The notes under the pieces are model-generated. The model searched no databases. It was not told the origin of the DNA and was given only the letters and a program-made list of their open reading frames with translations. Positions 35,463 to 47,033 of a stretch of 64,000 bases of DNA are shown here, one piece after another. How positions within the stretch are numbered: the first letter of the stretch is position 1; every line of letters starts with the position of its first letter. The position numbers and the translations under genes are program-made. This DNA is from Cymodocea nodosa. Lineage: Eukaryota; Streptophyta; Magnoliopsida; Alismatales; Cymodoceaceae. The stretch lies in assembly GCA_036874045.1 (NCBI GenBank), contig CM072343.1:5538001-5602000 (forward strand), given 5' to 3'.

Positions 35463-37220
35463 TGTTAAGATCAATAGGCTCACTAGAGGGGGGGTGAATG
35501 GTGATCGTGTGTAGTTTTAAAATTCTTTTGATGTTGAACCGAATGATTCAATAGAAATATAATGAATTGAAACTAAGAGAATGCAAATAAGCAAAGATAA
35601 GAAACACATAGTAAATTTTTAGGTGGTTCACCAAATTGGCTAGTCCACCCCCAAGATTCACTTGGGCTTCACTAAGTATTTCAACACTTACACACTTGCT
35701 TTTAGGTCAAAGCAAGAACCAACTATACAGAAGTTTTCAGGTAAAAACTTCAGTAAACCAACCTCTAGAGTTTTCAGATCGAAACTCAAACCAACACTAT
35801 ATGTAGCTTTTAGGTTGAAACTACGAACCAACAACTTTAATCCTTCAATCAGAGTTTTCCGCATAGAGCTTTTTCTGTAATAGATCTTTGGAATATGCTT
35901 CATTGTTTGCAGACTTGAGTGTAAATGGAATTTGAAGTATAGCTCTCTGTATCTCCATTGTCTGTATTTTGTATATATACCTGATATGTACAACGATCAT
36001 ATTTCTCTCTAATGGATGTATTCTACTGTACTTGATTAGCCTCAAGTCCCAATATGGCAAGTGACCGTTCAAAAAATCGTTTCAAAATATCATACCGATT
36101 TTCCTGTTCTTTCAGATAGTTAGCTATGTAACTCTCCGAAGAGTTTCTGTAACTCACTGAAAGATCACTTAACCTTTTCTGCCAGGTAGGATTCCAGAAT
36201 ATTTAAATGTGAGCTGTCATTCAATCGGATACTTATAACTGTAACTTACCGAACAGTTATATAGTTGCTGATTAATTTAGCACATGCATAAAGGGCTGAC
36301 TTAAATTTCGGAAGGTTATCCCTGTAACTCATTGAAATGCTTTAGGATTTCAGATAATTATTTTTCTAACTCTTCGAAAACTTATATGAGCCACTCTTTG
36401 GAATTCTGCATGTGGGAAATTCAATGACTTAAGTTTCGGATAGTTAAATTGTAACTCACCAAAACTCTCTTGAAATTTCGGATAGTTATCTTTCTAACTC
36501 TCTAAAAACCTATTTGAGCATCTGTCTGGAATTCTGCACGTGGGAAATTCAATGACTTAAGTTTCGGATAGTTAAACTGTAACTCACTAAAACTCTCTTG
36601 AAATTTCAGATAGTTATCTTTCTAACTCTTCGATTTTCCCTTTTAAGCTTTCAACTGCCGGCTTCACCATTTTGCACGTGCGTAATAAAATGACTTAAGT
36701 TTCGAAAAGTTATGTCTGTAACTTACCGAAAAACTCGAATAGTTATCTAACTCTCCGAAAAGAAAACTCGAATAGTTATCTAACTCTCCGATAAGTCCTT
36801 TAAGCTTTCGTTCTATATTTCTGCACGTGGTTTATTGAATGACTTAACTTTCGGATAGTTATACCTATAACTCTTTGAAAAGTCCTTTAAGCTTCTGGAT
36901 AGTTAACTCCTTAACTATCCGATTATTCAATCTCCTTAACTATCTGATCCAATAACTCTCCGAAGGCTTTACAATTTCGGATAGTTATTCTTCTAACTAT
37001 TTGATAGTTTTGTTGCTGTTTTAAACTTACTTTTCAAATCTGTAACTGTCCGATTTTCCTGTAAGTTTAAGACAGTATTATCTAGAAACTTCTCCATCTG
37101 TTCATCTTCATGGAATCTATTCTTTCTGCCTTCTGATCTAATGCTGCATTGACTTAACTGTGAAATACAATATATTACCTCACATAGGTTTTGCATTATC
37201 AAAATACTCGGGTTCTAACA
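35463..37220 (-). mobile_element. Copia-2 3' LTR (1758 bp)
   Basis: On the plus strand it runs TGTTAAGATCAATAGGCTCA to GGTTCTAACA. It contains an array of modules with TTTCGGATAGTTA, TAACTCTCCGAAAA and TGCACGTG; one pair of modules repeats at a period of about 128 bases (GAATTCTGCA at 36401 and 36529). It is followed by the polypurine tract on its right side. Confidence 0.95.
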
Positions 37221-37235
37221 ATCTCCCCCTTTTTG
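37221..37235 (-). other. Copia-2 polypurine tract
   Basis: The reverse complement reads CAAAAAGGGGGAGAT, directly before the 3' LTR. A second similar tract (CTCCCCCTTTTTGTC on the plus strand) lies at about 37481. Doubled tracts are also seen in Copia-5. Confidence 0.85.
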
Positions 37236-37618
37236 ATAATGACAAAAACCTTTACAATTATTTACATGTATTTCACTCCCTAGTGTATTTCTATACATTT
37301 AGTCACACAGAGAAACATAAAACATGAATTAATCAAAACTGTACTGACGAGAAGGAATTCCTCCCCCTGACTATGAGCTTACTTCTCCCCCTATCTGTGT
37401 GTTGAGTTTTTCTTCTCCTTTTAATAATTCTCTTTCAGTGCTTGCTTGAAATACTGTAAATGACCAAATTTCCAAATTCTTCTCCCCCTTTTTGTCATTA
37501 TATAAAAAGGTGAGGACTACAAAACTGATTCTCTGTAAAACTGATATAGATTGTATCCTGCACGAGAAGGTTAGTAGAAAAACAAGCTCCCATATGGTGA
37601 GTTTGATGAAAAAAATAT

Positions 37619-38488
37619 TTAAAGATCTTGTAAAGAACATATTCCCAGATTTCGTCTAATATGATTAAAAGTTGATTCATTTAAAGGTTTTGTGAAAATA
37701 TCTGCAAGTTGATTTTTTGTTGGCACAAACTTAAGTGAAATGTTCCCTTTCTCCACATGATCTCTCAAAAAATGATGTCTGATCTCGATATGCTTGGCTC
37801 TGGAATGAAGTACTGTATTCTTAGATAGACTAATTGCACTACTGTTATCACAAAATATGATTGAATTCTGAATTTTCAGTCTGTAATCTGCTAGAGTTTG
37901 CTACATCCAAAGGATTTGTGCACAGCAAAATCCAGCTGCAATATACTCGGCTTCAGTAGTAGATAATGCTATACAATTTTGTTTCCTACTGAACCATGAG
38001 ATTAAAGAACATCCAAGTAGTTGACAAGTACCACTAGTACTTTTTCTATCAGATCTGCTACCTGCATAATCTACATCACTATAGCTTGTTAAAATCAATC
38101 TACTGTCAGCTGAGTAGAATAATCTGAAATCTTTTGTTCCTTGTAGATATCTGAAAATCCTTTTGATTGATTTCAAATGTGATTCCTTTGGTGATGCTTG
38201 AAATCTAGCACACAAGCATACACTGAACATAATATCTGGCCTACTAGCTGAAAGGTATAACAGGGATCCAATCATACCTCTATATTGCCTTTGATCCACT
38301 ACAACACTTGAATCATTCATTTCTATTTTAATGTTTGAACTCATTGGAGTATTTGCAGATTTGATGTTTTCATAACCAAATTTCTTCAACATCTCTTTGC
38401 AGTATTTTTCTTGGTTGACAAATATACCATTATGCATTTGATGAATCTGTAATCCCAAGAAAAACTTCAATTCTCCCATCATGCTCAT
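37619..38488 (-). pseudogene. pol: Copia-2 reverse transcriptase C-terminus and RNase H
   Basis: It opens MSMMGELKFFLGLQIHQ, then YRGMIGSLLYLSASRPDIMF, SYSDVDYAGSRSDRKSTSGT and ALSTTEAEYIAAGFCCAQIL (RNase H). A TAG near 37900 interrupts. Beyond it the frame continues through DNSSAISLSKN-like and FTKPLNE-like segments to TAA at 37619-37621. One frame covers the entire stretch. RNase H removes the RNA template during reverse transcription. Confidence 0.92.
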
Positions 38489-39063
38489 TCGAATTTATTT
38501 TTCATCAAATTCTGAAATCCATGACAAAGATCTTCTGAAGTGGCTCCAAAGACTATATCATCAACATATATCTGAACAATCAACATGTGCACATCAAAAG
38601 TTTTGATAAACAAAGTGTTGTCCACTTTGCCTATAGAAAAATTGTTTTCAGTTAAATTTTTTTTCAATTTCTCATACCAAGCTCTAGGTGCATGTTTCAA
38701 ACCATATAGAGCCTTTCTCAGTTTGTAGACATGATCCGGCTTGAGTTCATCTTCAAATCCAGGAGGTTGTTTAACAAACACTTCTTCCTGAATTTCTCCA
38801 TTTAAGAAGACACTTTTCACATCTATTTGAAACAATCTTATCTTCATACTACTTGCAAAGGCAAGCAACATTCTGATAGCTTCAATCTTGGCTACAAGAG
38901 CAAAAGTTTCTTCATAGTCAATACCTTCCTGTTGATTGTAGCCTTGAGCAACTAATCGAGCTTTATTCCTGAGAATGTTACCTTCTTCATCTAATTTGTT
39001 CTTGAAAATCCATTTAGTTCCAATGTCGGATTTTCCTGCAGGTTTTTCTATTAGTTCCCACAC
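38485..39063 (-). pseudogene. pol: Copia-2 reverse transcriptase core
   Basis: The open segment contains GTKWIFKNKLDEEGNILRNK, ARLVAQGYNQQEGIDYEETF, QIDVKSVFLNGEIQEEVFVK and the catalytic YVDDIVFGATS. It ends at MKNKFE, where a four-base overlap and frameshift lead to the next segment. All palm-domain Asp residues are present. Confidence 0.94.
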
Positions 39064-39092
39064 ATTATTTTTCTGGAACTGATTAATTCTTC

Positions 39093-40694
39093 CTACATAG
39101 CCATTGTCCAGTAAGTATCCTTACAAGCTTCATCTACTGATTTTGGCTCTATTTCTGACACAAATGCACAAAAATTGCAGATATCTTGTGCTTTGCTTCT
39201 AGTTTGTACCCCTTTAGATATATTTCCAATAATTTGTTCCTTGGGATGATCAGATCTAAACTTCCAACTGTTATAGTTCTGATATCTATGGTTGAGATTC
39301 TGGTCTGATACTTGTGAAATGGTATTCTGCTTGCAGTTATCATCTTCAAAGTATTCATTTTCACTATCATTATTAATCTTCAGCTTTTTGAAATTCTGAA
39401 ATAGATCTTCATCAAAATGAACATTTATACTTTCCTCCACTCTTCTATCTTTAGCAAAGTATACTCTATAAGCTTTGCTTCTCGAGGAGTAACCAACAAG
39501 TATGGCAGGTTCAAACTTAGCATCAAACTTGTCTTTAGCATTTCCTGTATTTAAAACAAAACATTTGCATCCAAATGTCTTTAAATAGCCAACACTTGGA
39601 GTTTTATTGAACCAAATTTCAAAGGGTGTCTTATTCAATGTGGATCTAATGTGAGTTCTGTTGGAAATGTGACAAGTTGTTCCTACAACTTCTGCTCAGA
39701 GAAATTTAGGAAGATCCGTGGCATTTAGCATAGTTCTAGCCATTTCTTGTAGTGTCCTATTTTTCCTTTCCACAACTCTATTTTGAGTAGGAGTTCTAGG
39801 ACAAGAGAATTTATGCAGAATTCCAAAACAATTGCAGAGGTTTTCAAATTCATAGTTTTCAAATTCCCCTCCATGATCACTTCTAATTTTCTTCACTATT
39901 ACTTTCTTCTGATTTTAAACTCTAATGTAGAAATTTCTGAATTCATTGCAAGTTTCATTTTTATGTGTCAAAAATATTACCCAAGTTAATCTGGAGAAAT
40001 CATTAACAATAACAAAGGTATATTTTCGACCCCCAAGACTTGATACTTGAGAAGGACCAAACAAATCTAGATGTAGTAGTTCTAATGGCCTTTTGGTGGA
40101 CACAACATTTTTGCTGTGAAGAGTAGTTCTCTTCTGCTTCCCTAGCATACACTCACTGCACACTCTATCCTTCTTAAAAGTGAGTTTAGGCACTCTCCTA
40201 ACAAGATCACCCATGGATAGCTTTCTGATATTCTTCATACTGATGTGACCAAGTCTTCTATGCCACACCCAATCGTCTTCACCAGTTGCTACCAAACAGG
40301 AGTTGCTTGCAGAATTTTCACATGAAAAATTTAATGTATATATTGAGCAATTTCTAATACCAGTAAATTTTGTTTCATTTGTGGCAGGATCAATAATGTA
40401 GCAGTTTTTAGCATTAAAAGAAATAGTATAGCCTTTATCACATAATTGTCCTATACTTAACAAATTTTGTTTTAAACCATTTACATGCAAGACATTCTCA
40501 ATTATACCACTTTCAGATATAATATTTCCTATTGCAGTTATTTTACACTTTTCATTATTTCCAAACTTAACAGATCCTAAACTTAAGTTTTTAACTGAAT
40601 TAAGAAAGCTTTTCTTACCTGTCATGTGCTTTGAGCATCCACTGTCCACAATCCATTTAGTTGAACGTGCTTGAAACTCCTTGTCTCCCTGCAA
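39093..40694 (-). pseudogene. pol: Copia-2 protease and integrase
   Basis: The protease motif WIVDSGCSKHMTG lies near 40650. The pre-integrase zinc-binding region follows with WHRRLGHISMKNIRKL and CSECMLGKQKR. The integrase core has Asp in LLHLDLFGPSQ, Asp in IRSDHGGEFEN and Glu in RVVERKNRTLQEM, the full DDE triad. The C-terminal part reads FGCKCFVLNTGNAKDKFDAK. Two stops, near 39900 and 39660, divide it, but the frame is constant. Confidence 0.93.
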
Positions 40695-40914
40695 ATCATA
40701 TTGAAATTAAAGCTTTTGGTACCCAAATCTTCTTGGGTCCAATAGAGTTAGTCCTTAAAACATTAAATCTATTGCCTCTTGGCAGCCACATATGACCTGA
40801 TCTTCGTTTGATGGCAAACACAGTGGTGCCATCTCTATAAGATCGAATCACTCCACCACAATAAGGTGTTTCCTGTGGTGTAGCATACCCTAGGCTATAT
40901 TTATTCCCATTTGA

Positions 40915-42246
40915 TCATTGAGATCCTATTATTTTATTTAATCTTTTTTGTCCTTGAGTAAATTTACATATAGTATCTTTCAAATCTGATATAGTAGTTA
41001 ATAGATTTTTATTTTCATCTTTTAATTCACAGTTAGCACAACTATACTTATCTAAGTTTGATTTTAGATTTCTATTTTCAACTATAGTTGATTCTAATTC
41101 AGCAAATGAATTTTCTAAACAATGATTTAATCTTTTAATTTCTTTCTTAAAGACTCTACACTTCACATATAAATTATCTACAGTAGATAGAAGACTATTT
41201 ATGTCTAACTCATCATGCTCATTTTCTGAACTAGAGGAAGTAGAGCATACCTCTTGTGCAGCAAAGCAAACATTTGCTGCTTCTTCTTCTTCAGAATCTG
41301 ATGAACAGCTTGAAGAGCTACTGTCATCCCACGTAGCTTTGAGAGCCATCTTCTTTTTGTCCTTTAATCTCTTCTTCTTATCTCCTTGATCTTCTTCTGT
41401 TTGAAATGGACAGAAGGTCTGTATGTGCCCTTGCCTTTTACATTTGAAACATGTAGGGACTGTTCTTTTAGAAGAGCTAGACTTATTCTTTTTCTTCATA
41501 AACTTTCTGAAGTTCCTTGCCAACAGCATGATCTCATCATCGTCTGAGCTTAGAGCTTCCTCTGTAGATGGAAATGCCAATTCCTTTTTCTTTTCAGCTT
41601 TCTTTTCAATAGCTCCTTCTTGCTCTTTCCAGTCCTTCATCTAAGCATCGTGGGCCAAAAGATTGCCCAATAGTTCTTCAACTGTGTAGTTGTTGAGATC
41701 CTTGGAATCTTGAATAGATGTGGACTTCTGTTTCCACTCAATAGTTAGGCTCCTCAGGATCTTCTGTACCTGTTCACGTGAAGAGAACTCATTTCCCAAG
41801 CCTTTCAGACTGTTAATGATTTCAGTAAATCTAGAAAACATTTCAGTTATGTTTTCATTATCATTCATTCTAAACAGTTCTAGTTTTCTCAAAAGAATAC
41901 TAATTTTTGTATCCTTAACTTGGCTTGTACCTTCATGAGTAACTTGAAGGATTTTCCAAGCCTCATGAGCAGACTTACATGTAGATACCTTATTATATTG
42001 ATCAGCAGTTAGTGCACAATAAATGGCATTCAACCCTCTAGCATCCAACTAGATAATTTTCTCATCCTCCTCAGACCAGTTCGAAATATCACTGGTTGGA
42101 AGTGTAGTTCCAAGAACAACAGTCTTCCAGAGTTTAACATCTGAACTCCTAAGGAAGCACTCTATTCTATTCTTCCAATAGTTATAATTGGAACCATCGA
42201 ATAGAGGAGGTCTGTGGATGTTTTGTCCCTCAGCAAATTGAGCCAT
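40915..42246 (-). pseudogene. gag: Copia-2 Gag
   Basis: From ATG 42246 (MAQFAEGQNIHRPPLFDGSN) a single frame runs to 40915 with in-frame stops at 42049 and 41641. It contains the UBN2-type Gag domain (YNKVSTCKSAHEAWKILQVT, FSRFTEIINSLKGLG), a basic linker, the intact zinc knuckle CFKCKRQGHIQTFC near 41450, an acidic serine-rich stretch and a C-terminal coiled coil. Pol starts after a frame change near 40700; the intervening stretch still encodes HMWLPRGN and KKIWVPK motifs. Confidence 0.92.
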
Positions 42247-42283
42247 AAATCCAGATGGTTAAATCTTATGAAGGATTAACCTT

Positions 42284-42295
42284 GCTTTGATACCA
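42284..42295 (-). other. Copia-2 primer-binding site
   Basis: The reverse complement TGGTATCAAAGC has one mismatch to the initiator-Met tRNA complement and lies two bases from the LTR. Confidence 0.88.
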
Positions 42296-42297
42296 AC

Positions 42298-44051
42298 TGT
42301 TAGGATCGATAGGCTCACCAGAGGGGGGGTGAATGGTGATCGTGTGTAGTTTTAAAATTCATTTGATGTTGAATCGAATGATTCAACAGAAATGTAATGA
42401 ACTGAAACTAAGAGAATGCAAATCAGCAAAGATAAGAAACACAACAAATTTTTAGGTGGTTCACCAAATTGGCTAGTCCACCCCCAAGATTCACTTGGGC
42501 TTCACTAAGTGTTTCAACACTTACACACTTGCTTTCAGGTCAAAGCAAGAACCAACTATACAGAAGTTTTCAGGTAAAAACTTCAGTAAACCAACCTCTA
42601 GAGTTTTCAAGTCGAAACTCAAACCAACACTGTATGTAGCTTTTAGGTTGAAACTACGAACCAACAACTTTAATCCTTCAATCAAAGTTTTGCGCACAGA
42701 GCTTTTTCTGTAGTAGATCTTTGGAATATGCTTCACTGTTTGCAGACTTGAGTGTAAATGGAATTTGAAGTATAGCTCTCTATATCTCCGTTGTCTGTAT
42801 TTTGTATATATACCTGATATGTACAACGATCATATTTCTCTCCAACGGATGTATTCTACTATACTTGATTAGCCTCAAGTCCCAATATGGCAAGTGACTG
42901 TTCAGAAAATCGTTTCAAGATATCTTACCGATTTTCCTGTTCTTTCAGATAGTTAGCTATGTAACTCTCCGAAGAGTTTCTGTAACTCACCAAAAGATCA
43001 CTTAACCTTTTCTGCTAGGTAGGATTCTAGAATATTTAAATGTGAGCTGTCATTCAATCGGATACTTATAATTGTAACTTACCGAACAATTATATAGTTG
43101 TCGATTAATTTAGCACGTGCATAAAGGGCTGACTTAAATTTCGGAAGGTTATCCTTGTAACTCACCGAAATGCTTCAGGATTTCGGATAGTTATTTTTCT
43201 AACTCTCCGAAAACTTATATGAGCCACTCTCTGGAATTCTGCACATGGGAAATTCAATGACTTAAGTTTCAGATAGTTAAACTGTAACTCACCAAAACTC
43301 TCTTGAAATTTCAGATAGTTATCTTTCTAACTCTCCGAAAACCTATTTGAGCATCTGTCTGGAATTCTGCACGTGGGAAATTCAATGACTTAAGTTTCGG
43401 ATAGTTAAATTGTAACTCACCGAAACTCTCTTGAAATTGGATAGTTATCTTTCTAACTCTCCGATTTTCCCTTTTAAGCTTTCAACTACCGGCTTCTCCA
43501 TTTTGCACGTGCGTAATAAAATGACTTAAGTTCCGAAAAGTTATGTCTGTAACTTACCGAAAAACTCGAATAGTTATCTAACTCTCCGAAAAGAAAACTC
43601 GGATAGTTATCTAACTCTCCGATAAGTCCTTTAAGCTTCCGTTCTATATTTCTGCACGTGGTTTATTGAATGACTTAACTTTCAGATAGTTATACCTGTA
43701 ACTCTCCGAAAAGTCCTTTAAGCTTCCAGATAGTTAACTCTTTAACTATCCGATCATTCAATCCCCTTAACTGTTTGATCCAATAACTCTTCGAAGGCTT
43801 TATAATTTCGGATAGTTATTCTTCTAACTGTCTGATAGTTTTGCTGCTGTTTTAAACTTACTTTTTGGACCTGTAACTGTCCGATTTTCCTATAAGTTTA
43901 GGACAGTATTATCTGGAAACTTCTCCATCTGTTCATCTGCATGGAATCTGTTCTTTCTGCCTTCTGATCTAATGCTGCACTAACTTAACTGTGAAATACA
44001 ATATATTACCTCACATAGGTTTTGCATTATCAAAATACTCAGGTTCTAACA
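42298..44051 (-). mobile_element. Copia-2 5' LTR (1754 bp)
   Basis: It matches 35463-37220 throughout, with scattered, mostly transition differences. It carries the same G-box (CACGTG) and TTTCGGATAGTTA module array. The plus-strand right end GGTTCTAACA is followed by the CCTAG duplication. Confidence 0.95.
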
Positions 44052-44056
44052 CCTAG

Positions 44057-44765
44057 ATCATGGTATGAAAGATTATCTACTTTTTTAATAGAAAAATGCT
44101 ATATCATGGGAAAAGTGGATCATACTCTATTTATCAAGAGAGATGGTAAAGATCAGATTGTTGTTCAAATATACGTGGATGATATAATCTTTGGAGCAAC
44201 CTCTAATAAGCTGATAAAAATATTCTCTGAAGAAATGACTAATCAGTTTGAAATGAGTATGATAGGAGAACTTTCATATTTTCTAGGACTTCAAATTAAG
44301 CAAATGGATAAAGGTATATTTTTAAATCGGGAAAAATATGCAGATGAAATGCTTAAGAAATTTAATTTTAATGATACAAGGATTCGAGGAACTCCTATGA
44401 GTACTTCTTTAAAGTTAGATATTGATGACATAGGAAAATCAATAGATCAAAGAAAATACAGAAGTATGATTGGTTCTTTACTTTATTTGACTGCCAGTAG
44501 ACCTGATATTATGTTTGTTGTGTGTGTTTGTGCTAGGTTTCAATCTAATCCTAAAGAATCACACTCAATTGCAGTTAAAAGAATATTTAGATATATACAA
44601 GGAACTAAAAATTTTAGACTGTATTATTCTAAGGATAGTTCAATAGATCTTATAGGATATACTGATGTTGATTATGCAGGATCTAAATCTGATAGAAAGA
44701 GTACTAGTGGCACATGTCAATTATTGGGAAATAATTTGAAAGTCTTCGAAAGGCTATGGCAATAG
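44057..44765 (+). pseudogene. pol: Copia-1 reverse transcriptase, C-terminal part
   Basis: It resumes directly after Copia-2 with SWYERLSTFLIEK, then the catalytic YVDDIIFGATSNK, LGLQIKQMDKGIFLNREKYA, YRSMIGSLLYLTASRPDIMF and YTDVDYAGSKSDRKSTSGTC. Homology stops at QLLGNNL; the following residues belong to the start of the third ORF, so RNase H has been deleted. Confidence 0.93.
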
Positions 44766-46534
44766 AAAGTGCCTTTGAAGTACTAAAGCAGAAACTTTTA
44801 TGGAGCAATTTGAAAAGAAAATAGCAATACTTGAAGAGGAGAAACAGAAATGTTATAGTAGAAGGAAAGTCAAAAAAATGATGTCTAAGGAAACAAAGTC
44901 TATTGAAAAAGGAAAATCAGATGAAAAGTTAATTCCAAAGGATAATGTATGTCTAGACATTGTACCTTATTGTGCATCTGATAAACTCATCAGTTCCGAA
45001 CATATTGAAACTGATGAAGATAATGAGACTTTATTTTCCCTTACTAGAAAGCTTGAGAAGAAATACAAGTCAAATATGAGCTCAAGTTTTTCTATTAGTA
45101 CAAGTCTTGATGAAGCAGAAATTGAAAAATCAGAGCATAAGGCACCTGACATTGAACAAGTTATTGCAGATATAATTGAAAACATTGAGGCAATAACTAG
45201 TTCACAGGTTGAATTGTCTAGAGTAGTAGATATTGAAAATGTTAAGACTCTAGAAGAGCTAAAAGTTAACCAGCCTTCTTCAGAATCTATAGAAGTAGAG
45301 TCTACGAATTCACAGCATGTATTAATGGAAATATTTGTTGAACAAAATGAATAATTACTGACAAATACACCGGCTGTAGAATTTGTGGAAAAATTGAACT
45401 CTAAAGATTCTATAGAAACTGAACAAATGAATGTTGAGCATATTGAAAATGTTCCTTACACTATTGAAGCTAAAGACTCAAGCTTACCTGAGCAGCTTCA
45501 AGATAATATTTTGATAGAGGAACAAAATGACATTCATTTTGCAGAAGAGATTCCTGAAGATGAAATAAATTCAGAATCACAGCTTCAGGTATCACCTTCT
45601 TTGTGTACAGTATTACAAATTCAAGGTAATTCAATTCATTTTAGATCTAAAGAAGCATTGCAGAAATACAATAATCTAATTACATGTCAGATTCTGCATG
45701 CTTGTTCAATAAAATTCAGAAATTTGATGGAAATAAGAGATCTATTTGAGTTTCAAGGCCTCATTCAATTCTTGCCAGTTGGAATGAAATGGAAGCAATA
45801 CAAAGAGCTTATTGCAGCTTTTTATAGCAATCTGGTCAAGAATGACAACATGCTGAAAACTCAAATAAATCAATAGGAGTTCACATTGTCTCCTAAGTTA
45901 ATTTTTGAAGTTTTGGGATTAAAGAATGAAGGTATTGTTGTTACAAACAAATTTGACATGATTAGACAACTGGAATGAAACATTCAGTCTTTATCAAAAA
46001 TTCTAGATGTATATTCTGAAATGAGTTTAATGGAAAATCTGAATACAGAGGCAAGGTTCATGCAAATATATTGCATGCAAATTTATTTCAAAGAGTTGGA
46101 CACAATTTGGAAGTCAGTAGAAGCTATTTATATGCAACTTATGGCCTGCTGAATAGAATTCAAATCAATTGGTTTGATGTTTTCACTTCTCAACTATAGC
46201 ATATAAGTTCAAAGTTATTTTATGGTGATGCTGTATGTAAACTCATTGCAAGCCAATTGAATTTATCCGACTGGCCCTCTAAAACTAAAGGCATGAGAGC
46301 ATTTAGTGTAAAAGATTTGCAACGATTCCAGCTCATGCATAAACCTCAACGACAACAACAACAACCTAATTGTACAGACCATATACAATAACAACAAAGT
46401 TATTCAATTCAAGCAGAACATCAAACCCAACTACCTCCTTACTTAGATGTAGTGCTTAATGATATCAAAAATGATATTAGGCATCTAGGAGATAAAATAT
46501 GTAATGCTATAAGTGATATACTTAGGAGGGGTTG
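44758..46534 (+). pseudogene. Copia-1 third ORF, related to the Athila third ORF
   Basis: It lies in the position of the envelope-like ORF of SIRE elements. It starts near 44758 (MAIESAFEVLKQKLLW) with an acidic, coiled-coil-rich N-terminal half. The C-terminal half carries MEIRDLFEFQGLIQFL, LIFEVLGLKNEGI, NRIQINWFDVF and KLFYGD in that order, then a glutamine-rich tail. The same motifs in the same order occur in the Athila-type third ORF (55156-55780). Frames 44800-45354 and 45385-45876 are open; later parts have stops. No signal peptide or clear membrane segment is visible, so a true envelope role is not supported. Function unknown. Confidence 0.75.
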
Positions 46535-47019
46535 ATAACTGTTTTTGTTTGTTTCTGAATACAAAATGTAATGTTTGTATTCCTTGTTTGATTCATTGAA
46601 TAATACATTTGTTTCTGTAAATGTATTCTATTCTTATTATTGTTTACAGAAAGAGTTGTTGTAAATATATCTCTTACTATATATATATTCTTTGTAATTA
46701 TCTTTTTGATTAATGACAAAAAGGGAGAGAAATATTATAAAAAGATGATTATGATTTTAATTGCAAATATTATAAAGGGAGATTATATTTAAATGGTTAT
46801 TGTAATCTGATAGATGATAATTAGAAAACTGATACTTATATAATTATTGACATCTAAAAGTTTTAGTTCTAAGAGGTGAAATTTACACAAATAATAGAAA
46901 TAAGCTTAAGTGAACTTAAGTCAACAAACTTGTTTGTTGAATGAAAAGTTAACCCAACGAAGGTGCTTTATTGAGTTAAACATATTTCATAATTGATTTA
47001 ATATAGTTTTGTCATCATC

Positions 47020-47033
47020 AAAAAGGGGGAGAT
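47020..47033 (+). other. Copia-1 polypurine tract
   Basis: AAAAAGGGGGAGAT directly precedes the 3' LTR start TGTTGAG, as expected for plus-strand priming. Confidence 0.9.

Larger units (their letters stand above)
35463..44051 (-). mobile_element. Copia-2: complete SIRE-type Copia element nested in Copia-1
   Basis: It is 8589 bp long, bounded by CCTAG duplications and by LTRs of 1758 and 1754 bp. In minus-strand order: 5' LTR, primer-binding site (42295-42284), Gag, protease, integrase, reverse transcriptase, RNase H, polypurine tract, 3' LTR. All enzymatic domains are present but interrupted by stops and frameshifts. It has no third ORF. Because it sits inside Copia-1 it is the youngest insertion in this nest. 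Confidence 0.95.

Noticed and set aside
41201-41644. Plus-strand ORFs opposite Copia-2 Gag, rich in Ser and Phe.
   Set aside because: They are the reverse reading of the acidic and lysine-rich Gag stretches.
45385-46534. Envelope glycoprotein in Copia-1.
   Set aside because: No signal peptide, transmembrane segment or cysteine pattern is visible; only position suggests it.
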